Assembly (NCBI RefSeq): GCF_028553745.1
Contig: NZ_CP067132.1
Location: forward strand, 248,001 to 312,000
DNA from: Paracoccus seriniphilus
GTDB taxonomy: Bacteria; Pseudomonadota; Alphaproteobacteria; Rhodobacterales; Rhodobacteraceae
Length of the DNA: 64,000 nt
Reading direction: 5' to 3'
The translations under genes were made by a program, and so were the position numbers. The notes under the pieces are model-generated. The model saw only the letters and a list, made by a program, of their open reading frames with translations. It was not told the origin of the DNA and searched no databases. This document shows positions 44,150-54,529 of the stretch, in pieces. Numbering within the stretch: the stretch's first letter is position 1; each line of letters opens with the position of its first letter.

Positions 44150-44331
44150 GCGCCTCTGGCCCGGATCATCCCGACATCACACCGACGGACAACGCCCCCT
44201 GATCATGGGGCTGCTCGACACGGGTGACATGACAGCAGACGCCATGATCGAATTTTCCGCAAATGTGTCCTGTGCAAAACCCCCATGGCGTGCTTACTTG
44301 CCGCGACATTCAATGCCTTCGGAACGACGCA

Positions 44332-45570
44332 ATGACCAGAATCCTGCATACCGCCGATATTCATCTGGATTCCCCGCTCAGATCGCTTGCCATGCGGGAT
44401 GAAGGTCTGCGCGAAGTGGTCCGCACCGCGACACGGACGGCTTTCACGCGGATCGTCGATGCAGCCCTGTCCCATGAAGTCGCCGCCCTGCTGATTTCCG
44501 GCGACCTGTTCGACGGGGCCGAGCGCAGCGCCAAGACCGGCGCATTTCTGACAGGTCAACTGGACCGGCTGCGCGAGGCCGGGATCGCGGTGTTCTACAT
44601 CAAGGGCAATCACGACGCGGAAAACCCGATCACGGGAGAGGTCAAACTGCCCGAGAATGTCCATGTCTTTGACGGGCGCGGCGGCAAGAAGCGATTGGGT
44701 GATCGCGACATCTGGATCCATGGGGTCAGTTTCAGCGGGCGTCACGCCCCCGACAGCCTGCTGCCGAAATTCCACGCGCCCGAACCGGATGCCATCAATA
44801 TCGCCATGCTGCATACCTCACTCGCGGGGGCCGAGGGCCATGACACCTATGCGCCCTGCGCGCTTGCCGATCTGACGGCCGCGGGATTTGACTATTGGGC
44901 TCTGGGTCATGTGCACAAGCGCCAGATACACAGCAGCGCACCCTGGGTGGTAATGCCCGGCATTCCGCAGGGCCGCGACATTGGCGAGGCCGGCCCGAAA
45001 TCGGCCACGCTGCTGCATCTGTCCGATGACGGCATCACCATCGAGGAAATCCCGACTTCGGCCGCCGAATTTATGGAACACCGACTTGATGTCAGCCCCT
45101 GCTCCGGCGACGATGAATTGCGCAGCCATCTGCGCGCCACCATGCAGGATATCGCGGGCAGGCTGAACTCCGATGCCGGATTGCTTCGCCTGCGCTTTAC
45201 AGGTCGCAGCGAAAGGCGCTGGCAGATCCTGCGCGACGCCGATCAATGGGCCGAAACCGCACGTGACATGGCTGCCGAGACCGGTGCGATCTGGCTGGAC
45301 AAGATCAGCTTTGATCTCGACACGACCGAAGAAGGCACCGACACCGCGTCCGCCGTCAGCGAGCTTGCAGCCCTGATGGATGACATCCGCAGCGAGCCGG
45401 GCTTCGCGGCCGAGATCACCGCCACCCTGTCCGCGATGCTGTCGGAACTGCCCGCGCATCGGCGTGCTCATGTTGCCGCCGATGAGGCCACGGCCGAACG
45501 TCTGGGGCAGGAGCTGGCCGGCGACGGGGCACTTCATGTCATCGCAGCCATGCGGGGTGCCTCGGAATGA
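44332..45570 (+). CDS. SbcD/YhaO-like metallophosphoesterase
   Basis: 412 residues. DNA-repair exonuclease motifs: D-x-H in HTADIHLDSPL, GDLFDG, GNHDAE and GHVHKRQ, all at the N-terminal two thirds. Acts with the coiled-coil ATPase encoded next, which starts inside its stop codon (ATGATG). Likely an SbcCD-type double-strand end nuclease. Confidence 0.88.
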   Translation: MTRILHTADIHLDSPLRSLAMRDEGLREVVRTATRTAFTRIVDAALSHEVAALLISGDLFDGAERSAKTGAFLTGQLDRLREAGIAVFYIKGNHDAENPITGEVKLPENVHVFDGRGGKKRLGDRDIWIHGVSFSGRHAPDSLLPKFHAPEPDAINIAMLHTSLAGAEGHDTYAPCALADLTAAGFDYWALGHVHKRQIHSSAPWVVMPGIPQGRDIGEAGPKSATLLHLSDDGITIEEIPTSAAEFMEHRLDVSPCSGDDELRSHLRATMQDIAGRLNSDAGLLRLRFTGRSERRWQILRDADQWAETARDMAAETGAIWLDKISFDLDTTEEGTDTASAVSELAALMDDIRSEPGFAAEITATLSAMLSELPAHRRAHVAADEATAERLGQELAGDGALHVIAAMRGASE

Positions 45571-48500
45571 TGCGGCTTCGCCAGCTTTCGCTTGACCTCT
45601 TCGGCCAGTTCTCCGGCAAGACCTATGACTTCGGCGCGGCCACGCCCGGCAAGCCGGATTTCCACATCATCTACGGCCCCAATGAGGCCGGGAAGACCAC
45701 CACGATGGAGGCCTTTCTGCGCCTTCTTTACGGATTCCCCCATCGCGACGGCTATGATTTCCTGCATCAACGAAAGAACCTGCGGGTTTCGGGTGTTCTG
45801 GATATCGACGGGCAAAGCCACGATCTGGTCCGCCTGCCCAAACGCGATGGCTCATTGGTGGATGGCTCTGGCAATGCCCTGCCGGAAATGATCCTGCAGA
45901 ACGCGCTGGGGCGGCTGAGTCTTGATGACTATCGCACCCTGCTGTGCCTTGATGACGAGACCATCGAAAAGGGCGGCGAGGAAATCGTCAAAAGTCGCGG
46001 CGATATCGGCAAGCTGCTCTTTTCGGCGGCGGCCGGGGTCAGCGATCTGACCAGGGTTCTGGACGGCATTCGCGAACAGGCCGATCTGCTGTATCGCAAA
46101 CGCGCCAGCAGCACCGAACTGGCGCGACTCAAGAAGGAACTGGCCGAAACCGACAAGCGCATCAAGGAGTTGGACATCCCGGCCAGCGCCTATCGCAAGC
46201 TGCGCCAGGGCTTTGATCTTGCCCGCACAGAGGAAGACGCCACCAGACAGGAACGCAGCCGGCTGCGCCGGAAACATGCCCGTACCGAAGCACAAAGCAA
46301 GGCCCTGCCCCTGATTGCACGGATCGACGCGCTGGACGCCAGCCTGACCTCATGTGCCCATTATCCTGAACGACTGGATTTCAATCCCGAAGATCTGGTC
46401 GAACTGCTGACCCAGCAAACCAGCGCTCAAGGCGAAACCGACAGGCTGAAGGCGCTTTTGCAGGATCTGAAGGCACAGCGCGACGCCATCACACGCCGCC
46501 CCGATCTGCTGAGCCTGGGTCAGGCTCTGGAAGAGCTGGATATCCTGCGCAGCCGCGATGCAACCGCCCGGCTTGACCTGCAGCGGCGACAGGAAGAACT
46601 GCGACAGGTGTTGGCGGATATGCAGCTGGCCGCGCGTAACATGCAGGCTGCGCCCGACATGAACCTTCAGGATCTGGTGCCGACCGAGCCTGAGCTGGCC
46701 GAACTGGAGGCGGCACGCTCTGCGCTGCACAGCGCAGAGCAACAGCTGGACGCCGAACAGAAGGAAGTCGCCCGTCTGAAGACCCGTCTGGACAGGGCAG
46801 AGGCCGCCCGTGACGCATTGGGTCAGGGCGATGAGACCGGCGCAAAGGTCGGGCAAATCCTCGAGCGGTTTTCGCTGGACAGCCTGGCCCCGCAACATGC
46901 CGCCGCACAGCAGGCCGTCGCCGATGCCAGGACCCGAATGCAGGACGCGCTGCATGCGCTGACCATTCAGGGCCGGACATTCGACCCGCTGCCCGCCTGC
47001 CGGATCAATGCAGATGAGGCCGAGGAACTGGCCCGGCAGTTCCGCAGGCTGGAAGAGCGGCTGGAAAAGGCGCAGGAGGAAGACAGGCGCCTTGCGAAAG
47101 AGGAAGACACCCATCGGCTGCAGATCGAGGGATTGATCGAAAGCCACGGGCTGATCAGCGATGAAACCGCGCAGGCCCAGCTTGATGCACGTGACAAGGC
47201 CTGGGCGCAGCATCGCGCAACCCTGGACGAAGACAGCGCCAATCATTTCGAAGCCGCCATGCGACAGGTCGACGCCAGCGCGCAGGCCCGGCTGACCCAT
47301 GTCCGAGATCAGGAACGTCTGCGTCATGCGCAACAGGAATTGGCCAGCCTGCGGGTTCAGCGCGAACATCAGGCCCGCATCATTCAGGACCTGCGGGACC
47401 AATGCGATGCCCTGCGCGCGCCCTTGGTCGAGGCGGCTGCGGACTTGGGCCTCGATCCGGACATCTCGCCTGCGGTCTTTGCCAATTGGGCCATCAAGCG
47501 CGACGCGGCCAGCGCCGCCAATCAGAAACTGGTCCAGGTCACGGCCCAACATCAGCCAAGCTTTGACAAAGCCGCGCGCCTGGTGGCGGCGCTGTCAGCG
47601 GAAATGGATCTGGACGCGCCCGATTTCGACACGCTGGTCGCCAAGGCGCGGCAGTTGCAACAGCAAGAGCAGACACGGCGTGAACAAAGCGCGCAGGCCC
47701 GCAAGAGCTGCGATGATCTGCAGGCCGAACTGACATCGCGCCAAAATAATCTGGACGAGATCGCCAAGGCCGCGCAAGCCGCGCGGCAGCGATGGCATGA
47801 TCTGGTTCAGAACAGTTTCAAGGGCCAGTTGTCGCCAGATAGCTTGATTCACAGCCTGGCACCCCTTGGCAAGTTGCGCGAGTTCTCGGTCCGGCGGGAC
47901 AATATCCAACGTCAGATCAACGGCATGGAGCGGGATCAAAAGGCCTATGCCGCCCGGCTGGCCGATCTGGCGGAGAAACATGGGGTTGCCGCAGATGCCG
48001 GTCCCGAGGATCTCTATGACACCTTGCGCGAACTGGCACGACAGGCCGCCGAATCCGAAAGCCGATATGTTGCGCTTTGCGGACAGATCGAAAAGGCCGA
48101 GCATGCGCTGGTACCACAGCAGCAAATCCTGACCCGCATCGCGCAGCGGGTCGAACAACTGGCAGCGCTCTTCCCGCCCGATCTGCCAACTGCGACCCTG
48201 CCCCAGTTGCGCCAGACTGCCCTGCAGGCCCAGAAGGTGATCGAGGACCGTCAGCGGCGCAGAGATCTGGTCGATGAAGCCTGCGCGGTACTGGGGGCAT
48301 CCTCTCTGGAAGAGGCGCGCAAGGAACTGGAAGGTTGCGACCCCAATGCGCTTGCAGCCGCCCTGGCCGATCTGGATGCCGACCTGCAGCGTATCGATAC
48401 GGCGCTGGATGAGGCCATCGCGACCCGCAGCGCCAAAGAGCGCGATCTTGCCGCCGTCACGGGGGATTCAGATATCGCGGAACTGACCGAGACCAGGGCC

Positions 48501-49019
48501 ACGCTGGAAGCCCAGATCGAAGAAACGGTGATGCGCTACCTGACGCTGGATCTGGGACATCGTCTGGCAGACGAGGCCATCCGCCGCTATCGCGACAGCC
48601 ATCGCAGCACCATGATGGAGGCAACCGAGCGGGCATTCCGCGACCTGACCAATGGTGCCTACGGCAGATTGACCACCCAGCCTTCGGGGAACGGTGAAAC
48701 GCTGCTCGCGCTGGATCAGGCAGGCATGGCCAAACAGGCGCAGGACATGTCCAAGGGAACACGCTTCCAGCTGTTTCTGGCGCTGCGGGCAGCCGCCTAT
48801 GAACAATTGGTGGCGCAGGGCACCTGTCTGCCATTCTTCTGCGACGATATCTTCGAAACTTTCGATGAAGAGCGGACACGCTCGGCCTGTCGGCTGATGG
48901 GCCGCATCGGGCAGACGGGGCAGGCCATCTATCTGACCCATCATCGCCATGTCGTCGACATCGCCCGGCAGGAATTCGGCGAGGATCTGACTCTGCACGC
49001 AATTCATTCGGCTCGATAA
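45567..49019 (+). CDS. YhaN/SbcC-like coiled-coil ATPase
   Basis: 1150 residues. Walker A GPNEAGKT (37-44), very long coiled coils (~170-930), then an ABC-type signature region (MSKGTRFQLFLALR) and Walker B LPFFCDDIFETFD near the C-terminus. SMC/Rad50-like partner for the nuclease upstream. Length is typical of YhaN rather than E. coli SbcC, and no central CxxC hook is evident. Confidence 0.88.
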   Translation: MMRLRQLSLDLFGQFSGKTYDFGAATPGKPDFHIIYGPNEAGKTTTMEAFLRLLYGFPHRDGYDFLHQRKNLRVSGVLDIDGQSHDLVRLPKRDGSLVDGSGNALPEMILQNALGRLSLDDYRTLLCLDDETIEKGGEEIVKSRGDIGKLLFSAAAGVSDLTRVLDGIREQADLLYRKRASSTELARLKKELAETDKRIKELDIPASAYRKLRQGFDLARTEEDATRQERSRLRRKHARTEAQSKALPLIARIDALDASLTSCAHYPERLDFNPEDLVELLTQQTSAQGETDRLKALLQDLKAQRDAITRRPDLLSLGQALEELDILRSRDATARLDLQRRQEELRQVLADMQLAARNMQAAPDMNLQDLVPTEPELAELEAARSALHSAEQQLDAEQKEVARLKTRLDRAEAARDALGQGDETGAKVGQILERFSLDSLAPQHAAAQQAVADARTRMQDALHALTIQGRTFDPLPACRINADEAEELARQFRRLEERLEKAQEEDRRLAKEEDTHRLQIEGLIESHGLISDETAQAQLDARDKAWAQHRATLDEDSANHFEAAMRQVDASAQARLTHVRDQERLRHAQQELASLRVQREHQARIIQDLRDQCDALRAPLVEAAADLGLDPDISPAVFANWAIKRDAASAANQKLVQVTAQHQPSFDKAARLVAALSAEMDLDAPDFDTLVAKARQLQQQEQTRREQSAQARKSCDDLQAELTSRQNNLDEIAKAAQAARQRWHDLVQNSFKGQLSPDSLIHSLAPLGKLREFSVRRDNIQRQINGMERDQKAYAARLADLAEKHGVAADAGPEDLYDTLRELARQAAESESRYVALCGQIEKAEHALVPQQQILTRIAQRVEQLAALFPPDLPTATLPQLRQTALQAQKVIEDRQRRRDLVDEACAVLGASSLEEARKELEGCDPNALAAALADLDADLQRIDTALDEAIATRSAKERDLAAVTGDSDIAELTETRATLEAQIEETVMRYLTLDLGHRLADEAIRRYRDSHRSTMMEATERAFRDLTNGAYGRLTTQPSGNGETLLALDQAGMAKQAQDMSKGTRFQLFLALRAAAYEQLVAQGTCLPFFCDDIFETFDEERTRSACRLMGRIGQTGQAIYLTHHRHVVDIARQEFGEDLTLHAIHSAR

Positions 49020-49178
49020 CGGTCCGGACCAACCGCCTGCAAGAGCGGTCCGCGCATATCCGAACCGGATCGGGTGATCAGCCGCCGCTGTCGCCCTCAC
49101 CTGCCCGCGCCGCGATCTTCAGGCCTGCCGACCACGCTGTTCTGTCCCGACATCGTGGCTGGCAAGCCTGTCGGCAGC

Positions 49179-49547
49179 TCAGGCCGCTGTCCCATTGCTG
49201 CGGGCGGCAGTCAGGATGATCTCGACCTTGTAATCGGGCGTGGCAAGGCGCGCTTCACCACAGGCACGGGTCGGTGCGTGCCCTTCCGGCACCCATTTGT
49301 CCCAGACGGAATTCATTTCATCAAAATCGTCCATAGAGGCCAGCCAGATGGTCGCCTGAAGCATATGTTCCTTGTCGGAACCGGCCTCTTCCAGAAGTTT
49401 TTCGATCGACGCAAGGCAGTCCTGCGTCTGCTCGGCGACGCTTCCCCCCGGGCGACCGACCTGACCGGCCAGATAGATCGTGTCCCCATGGATGACGATC
49501 TGAGACATGCGTTGACCGGTGTGATGCCGGACGATGGTATTTTCCAT
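49179..49547 (-). CDS. RidA-family imine deaminase
   Basis: 122 residues: DTIYLAGQVG, QTQDCLASIEKLLEEAGS, MDDFDEMN and a conserved Arg in PTRACGEARLA. Hydrolyses reactive enamines/imines from amino-acid breakdown. Last gene of the amino-acid transport operon. The 159 bp to the ATPase gene hold nothing supported. Confidence 0.88.
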   Translation of the reverse strand: MENTIVRHHTGQRMSQIVIHGDTIYLAGQVGRPGGSVAEQTQDCLASIEKLLEEAGSDKEHMLQATIWLASMDDFDEMNSVWDKWVPEGHAPTRACGEARLATPDYKVEIILTAARSNGTAA

Positions 49548-49637
49548 GACTTCCTCGTGATTTGTCAGGTGAGTAAAACAAGTTTCGGATGGTCCCCGAC
49601 CGCAACTGCGCAGGGGCTTGCCGTGACCACAGGCCGG

Positions 49638-50546
49638 TCAATTTGCAACGGCATTCCTGCCCCTGCCTTTCCGGCTTTGCGCCATCAGCATACCCGAGGT
49701 CAGGATGAGCGCGATCCCGGCCCAGGCCAGCGCATTCGTGCCACTGCCCCAAAGCAGAAAGGCCCAGAGGCTGGCAAAGACCAGGAAGGAATATTCGAAC
49801 ACGGCGACGACGGCGGGCGTCCCGATCCGATAGGCCTGTGCGATCAGGGTCACCGCGCAGATCGACCCGACCGCCTGAAGCAATGTCAGCCAGATGAAAC
49901 GCGTGCTGGGAGCAACCCATGGCACCGAAATGAAGGCATCTCCGGGCCAGATCGTCACCACACAAAGCATGATCACTGCTGCCAGACCGATGGTGATGAA
50001 AATCCCCAGGGCCAGCGCGATCGCGCTTTCCTCAGCGCAAAGATGTCGTGTCAGCATCATGCCAAGCCCATAGAAAAATCCGGCCGCCAGAGGCAAGAGC
50101 GACAGCGTGGTCAGATTCGCCAGATCAGGCTGCAACAGCATCAGCGCCCCGACGAAGCCAAGCAGAACCGCGCCCGTGCCGATGAGGCCGATGTTCTGAC
50201 GGAACAGGACAACCGACAGCAGGGCAACCCAAAGCGGGGCGCTGAACAGTCCAGCACCCGCCTGAGACACCGGCAGGCTGCCAAGGGCCGCGAAATAGAT
50301 CAGCAGACCGACGGATACCGCAAGGCTGCGCAGGGCCAGTCGGGGCAGGTTCACCGGACGGATCCCCTGCCCCGAAATTCTTGCGGCAAGGATCAACAGG
50401 GGCAGGGCAAACAATGTTCGAAAGACCTGAAACTGCCACAGCCCGGCTTCCTGACTGACCGCCGCAACGAAATTGTCTATGAAACTCAGCACCGCCGAAG
50501 CAGCCAGGGCCAGCCCGGCCGCTTTCAGCCCCTGATCAGGCTGCAT
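49638..50546 (-). CDS. EamA/DMT-family transporter
   Basis: 302 residues with about ten membrane helices in two EamA repeats. ATG 50546 overlaps the preceding cysteine hydrolase stop by 11 bp. Probably exports a product or excess metabolite of the operon's substrate. Confidence 0.85.
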   Translation of the reverse strand: MQPDQGLKAAGLALAASAVLSFIDNFVAAVSQEAGLWQFQVFRTLFALPLLILAARISGQGIRPVNLPRLALRSLAVSVGLLIYFAALGSLPVSQAGAGLFSAPLWVALLSVVLFRQNIGLIGTGAVLLGFVGALMLLQPDLANLTTLSLLPLAAGFFYGLGMMLTRHLCAEESAIALALGIFITIGLAAVIMLCVVTIWPGDAFISVPWVAPSTRFIWLTLLQAVGSICAVTLIAQAYRIGTPAVVAVFEYSFLVFASLWAFLLWGSGTNALAWAGIALILTSGMLMAQSRKGRGRNAVAN

Positions 50547-51171
50547 GGCTTTCCGCCTGGGCCTGCATTGCGGACAGGACCTCGTCCAGACTGCGCACCG
50601 CGCCATGCTGCAGATATTCCATCGCCTTCAGAGATGCCTGATGGGCTTCGAGACTGGAACCCGCCACGCAATCCTCGATCACACGGCAGAAATAGTCACC
50701 CTGATGGGCGTCCACGAATGTGTAATGCACGCAGACATCCGTCAGACCACCGACAAGGATAAGTGTATCGGCCTTCAGCCCCTTCAGCAGGATCTCCAGA
50801 TCCGTCCCGTAAAAGGCGGAATAGCGCCGTTTCGCAATGCGGTAGTCATCGGGCAGCATGCCCAGTTCCTCTTCGGCAAATTCGGTCAGCGGATTGTTGT
50901 CGAGGCAATGAATATCCTCGTCACCATCGGTTTCACGGCCCATGTCGATCAGATCGGCGCGGTGGACCTCCTTGATGAAGACAATCGGGATCCCGGCTTC
51001 GCGCGCCTTGTCGATGGCCAGCTTCGACCGCGCCATGCGTTCGGCATAGTCCGGCATGTGGGCAATCGCACGCTTGTCATCGGGAATGGGCGCGAAAGCC
51101 GATTTCATGATGTCGATGACGACAAGCGCGGCACGCCCTTCGATCAGGTCACGTTTCTTCGTGGTGGTCAT
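50536..51171 (-). CDS. Cysteine hydrolase (isochorismatase-like)
   Basis: 211 residues. The triad Asp (VVIDIMKSAF), Lys (FIKEVHR) and Cys (GLTDVCVHYT) is present. This family hydrolyses C-N bonds such as N-carbamoyl or ureido groups. Placement with RidA and an amino-acid ABC transporter suggests catabolism of a nitrogen compound. ATG 51171 follows AAAGG. Confidence 0.85.
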   Translation of the reverse strand: MTTTKKRDLIEGRAALVVIDIMKSAFAPIPDDKRAIAHMPDYAERMARSKLAIDKAREAGIPIVFIKEVHRADLIDMGRETDGDEDIHCLDNNPLTEFAEEELGMLPDDYRIAKRRYSAFYGTDLEILLKGLKADTLILVGGLTDVCVHYTFVDAHQGDYFCRVIEDCVAGSSLEAHQASLKAMEYLQHGAVRSLDEVLSAMQAQAESHAA

Positions 51172-51232
51172 GGAAATACCTTTCAGCAGCAAGCAACTAG
51201 AAGCATGGGGAGGAGTCTCCGCGTGTCGGCGC

Positions 51233-52018
51233 TCAGGCCAGCGCGGGGGCGGTCTTGGGTTTGGGGGTCTCGCGCGGGCGCAGATGGCCAAGGAATTTCC
51301 TTTCGGCCAGCCGGAACGCGAAGGAGATCAGGAAGACGATGGCCATGTAGAACAGCATCGCGGTCAGGAAACCTTCATAGGCCAGATAATAGCGCCCATT
51401 CAGCCAGCGCCCGACGCCCAGCAGATCCTGCAGGGTGACCGTGCTGGCGATGACCGAGCCATGCAGCGTGAAGATGACCTCATTCGAATAGGCCGGCAGG
51501 GCGCGCCGGAACGCATTGGGCAGCACGACGATCCGCATCCGCGTGACGGGGGACATGCCGCAGGCCTTGGCGGCCTCGATCTCTCCGTGCGGTGTGGTTT
51601 CGATCGCGCCACGCAGGAATTCGGTGGTATAGGCCGCCGTATTCAGCGTGAAGGCGATCAGAACGCACCACCAGGGGCTGCTGAGAACCCGGTCCCAGAG
51701 AAAGCTTTCCTGCACCGACTGGAACTGGCCCAGACCGAAATAGAACAGATAGACCTGCACCAGCAGCGGCGTTCCGCAGAAGACATAGGTATAGGCGCGG
51801 ATGATCGGGTTCAGAAATGGCTTGCGATAAGCCCTTGCGATGGCCAGCGGAACGGCGATCAGACCGCCGACAAGCAAGGCCAGGAAGGTCAGTTGCAGGG
51901 TGACCAGAGCGCCATCGAAAAAGCGATCCAGATTGTCATAGATCAGCATGAAGTTGATCGGAGAGCGGGTCTCGCTGAAGCTGTGCAGATATTCCAGGAA
52001 GCTGCGTTCGGTTTCCAT
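51233..52018 (-). CDS. Polar amino-acid ABC transporter permease (HisM-like)
   Basis: 261 residues, five to six membrane helices and the EAA loop EAAKACGMSPVTRMRIVVLP that contacts the ATPase. Pairs with the permease encoded 2 bp upstream. Confidence 0.9.
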   Translation of the reverse strand: METERSFLEYLHSFSETRSPINFMLIYDNLDRFFDGALVTLQLTFLALLVGGLIAVPLAIARAYRKPFLNPIIRAYTYVFCGTPLLVQVYLFYFGLGQFQSVQESFLWDRVLSSPWWCVLIAFTLNTAAYTTEFLRGAIETTPHGEIEAAKACGMSPVTRMRIVVLPNAFRRALPAYSNEVIFTLHGSVIASTVTLQDLLGVGRWLNGRYYLAYEGFLTAMLFYMAIVFLISFAFRLAERKFLGHLRPRETPKPKTAPALA

Positions 52019-52020
52019 TT

Positions 52021-52716
52021 CTAGGCTCTCCTCACGCCGGCCGAATATTTCCGGTCGATCCTGCGCAAGAGCAGATCGGAAATGCCGGTGATGACCAGAT
52101 AGATGACCATGACGGTGATCATGAAGCTGAACAGCTGATGTGTTGACCGGCCTGCGGAAAAGGCATTCCAGACCAGATCATGCAGGCCGATGACCGAAAC
52201 GAGGGCCGTCGACTTTACCAGCACCAGCCAGTTGTTGGTGAAACTTGGCAGGGCAAAACGCACCATTTGCGGCCATGTCACGATGCGAAAGATCTGCCAG
52301 GGTGCCATGCCCACCGCCATGGCCGCCTCGATCTGCCCGCGCGGGATTGCGAGGATCGCGCCACGAAATGTCTCGGACATATAGGCGCCAAAGATGAACC
52401 CCAGCGTCACCACCCCGGCGACGAACTGGTTGATCTCGACATAGCCCCAAAGACCGGTGACCGCGCCGATCTGCGTCACGAATGTCTGACCGCCAAAGAA
52501 GATCAGCATCATCAGCACAAGATCAGGCACGCTGCGCACAAAGGTGGTATAGGCATTGCCCGCCCGCCGAATTGCACGCGACGGCGACAGTTTGGCAAAG
52601 GCACCTATCAGCCCCAGCACAACGGATAACAGCAGAGACAGGATCGCCAGCGAGATCGTGACCAGCGTGCCCTCGATCAATATCTGTCTGTACTCGAAAA
52701 TCACATCCATGCGCAT
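52021..52716 (-). CDS. Polar amino-acid ABC transporter permease (HisQ-like)
   Basis: 231 residues from ATG 52716 (or 52710). EAA motif EAAMAVGMAPWQIFRIVTWP, several membrane helices. Forms the heterodimeric channel with the HisM-like partner. Confidence 0.9.
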   Translation of the reverse strand: MRMDVIFEYRQILIEGTLVTISLAILSLLLSVVLGLIGAFAKLSPSRAIRRAGNAYTTFVRSVPDLVLMMLIFFGGQTFVTQIGAVTGLWGYVEINQFVAGVVTLGFIFGAYMSETFRGAILAIPRGQIEAAMAVGMAPWQIFRIVTWPQMVRFALPSFTNNWLVLVKSTALVSVIGLHDLVWNAFSAGRSTHQLFSFMITVMVIYLVITGISDLLLRRIDRKYSAGVRRA

Positions 52717-52790
52717 TGGTCCGTCAGTGAAGGGGATGAAGGGCGGTTCCGACCCGAAGGGCCGGTCCCGCTGCAAATCATGTCAGGGGA

Positions 52791-53555
52791 TCACTTGCCG
52801 TAGATATCGACGTCGAAATACTTGTCGTTGATCCCGGCATAGGTGCCATCTTCGCGAATGGCCCTGATCGCGGCGCTGAACTCATCGGCCAGCGGATCAC
52901 CCTTGCGCACGGCGATGCCCATGCCTTCGCCAAGACATTCCGGATCATCCACATCATCGCCATAGAAGGCGAAACCCTCGCCCTGTTCGGTGTTCAGGAA
53001 ACCGTCCATCGCGCCAAGCGTGTTGTTCAGCTGCAGATCCAGCCGCCCGGTGGCAAGGTCGGCAAAGACATCCTCTTGCGTGTTGTAAAGGCGCAGATCC
53101 GCATCGGGAAAAGCCTTTTCGACATGGCATTGCAGAGTGGTACCGCGCAACACGCCGATCTTCAGCCCCTTGGTTCCCTCGGGCGTCAATTCGAAGTCCG
53201 CACCTTCCTTCGCGATGAAGCGCGAGGGGGTAAAGTAGTATTTCTCGGAAAAATCGACCTGCTTCTTGCGGTCCTCGGTGATCGACAGGGACGCCACGAT
53301 GGCATCATATTTCCGGGCGATCAGCGCCGGGATCATCCCGTCCCATTCCTGCTCGACCAATTCGCATTCGCGATCCATCTGGGCGCAGAGCGCCAGGGCG
53401 ATATCAATGTCAAAGCCCGTCAGCGTTCCATCGGCCTCCTTCTGTGAAAAGGGCGGATAGGCGCCCTCGACGCCGATGCGCAGGACCTCGGCCGAAGCCA
53501 TGCCCCCCATCAGCGTCATGGCGGCAAAGGCGGTTGCAACGATTTTCTGTTTCAT
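52791..53555 (-). CDS. Amino-acid ABC transporter substrate-binding protein
   Basis: 254 residues with a signal peptide cut after MASA (about residue 22). SBP_bac_3 features: [28 protein letters not shown] and [16 protein letters not shown]. Resembles lysine/arginine/ornithine binding proteins. Confidence 0.92.
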   Translation of the reverse strand: MKQKIVATAFAAMTLMGGMASAEVLRIGVEGAYPPFSQKEADGTLTGFDIDIALALCAQMDRECELVEQEWDGMIPALIARKYDAIVASLSITEDRKKQVDFSEKYYFTPSRFIAKEGADFELTPEGTKGLKIGVLRGTTLQCHVEKAFPDADLRLYNTQEDVFADLATGRLDLQLNNTLGAMDGFLNTEQGEGFAFYGDDVDDPECLGEGMGIAVRKGDPLADEFSAAIRAIREDGTYAGINDKYFDVDIYGK

Positions 53556-53618
53556 CTTGTTCTCCCTTGTCCGGACCTGAGTTGTCTGAACTTGTTGCAG
53601 ATTTCTGACCGGGCGCGG

Positions 53619-54413
53619 TCACTGGCGCGTGTTCGACAGGAACTCCCGGAAGCGGGTCGTTTCCGGCGCGGTGAACATGCGGTCGGGGTCGCCCTGCTCT
53701 TCGATCAGCCCCTGGTGCAGAAAGATCACCTCGGAAGAAACATCGCGCGCAAAACCCATTTCATGGGTCACCACGATCATCGTCCGGCCTTCCTCGGCCA
53801 GCGAGCGGATCACCTTGAGAACCTCGCCGACAAGTTCGGGGTCCAGCGCCGAGGTCGGCTCGTCAAACAGCATGACCTCCGGCTTCATCGCCAGCGCACG
53901 GGCGATTGCCGCGCGCTGCTGCTGGCCGCCCGAAATATGTGTGGGATAATAGTCGCGGCGCTCATACATGCCGACCCGCGCCAGCATTTCCTTGGCATGT
54001 TCGATCGCCTCGGCGCGCGGCTGTTTCAGAACATGTATCGGCCCCGCGATGACATTTTCCAGTACGGTCATATGCGACCACAGGTTGAAGGACTGGAACA
54101 CCATGGCCAGACGCGCGCGGATCCGCTCGACCTGGCGTGGATCCGCAGGGCTGGAATCACCATGGCGATCCTTCTTCATCCTGATCTCTTCGCCATGCAC
54201 CAGGATCTGGCCCGATGTCGGCGTCTCAAGCAGGTTGATGCAACGCAGAAAGGTGCTTTTCCCCGAACCCGACGACCCCAGCAATGAGATCACATCGCCT
54301 TCCCGCGCCTTCAGCGAGACCCCTTTCAGCACTTCCACCGTCCCGAATGACTTGTGCAAATCCGTCACGCTAAGCGACGCGTTCGGGTCGGCGGAGAACG
54401 TGATCTGGGCCAT
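53619..54413 (-). CDS. Amino-acid ABC transporter ATPase (HisP-like)
   Basis: 264 residues. Walker [10 protein letters not shown], signature [14 protein letters not shown], Walker [14 protein letters not shown]. First gene of the minus-strand operon, reading away from the LysR gene at 54530; the 116 bp between them must hold both promoters. Confidence 0.95.
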   Translation of the reverse strand: MAQITFSADPNASLSVTDLHKSFGTVEVLKGVSLKAREGDVISLLGSSGSGKSTFLRCINLLETPTSGQILVHGEEIRMKKDRHGDSSPADPRQVERIRARLAMVFQSFNLWSHMTVLENVIAGPIHVLKQPRAEAIEHAKEMLARVGMYERRDYYPTHISGGQQQRAAIARALAMKPEVMLFDEPTSALDPELVGEVLKVIRSLAEEGRTMIVVTHEMGFARDVSSEVIFLHQGLIEEQGDPDRMFTAPETTRFREFLSNTRQ

Positions 54414-54529
54414 GAGGATTCCTGTTCGTCAGTAGATTCCATTGTTCTGATCTGACGCTAGCTGGCGTGAACCGTTCTGAAAAACGCGTTTAACTTGCTC
54501 TCAGCGAAGGTTTTGCCTACGCTGGATCA

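Noticed and set aside
46350..47552. 400-residue minus-strand frame inside the YhaN-like gene
   Set aside because: Mirror of a coiled-coil gene; no domain and no ribosome site.
49074..50762. 562-residue plus-strand frame across the RidA and EamA genes
   Set aside because: Runs antisense to two recognisable genes and has low-complexity Gln/Arg/Gly content.
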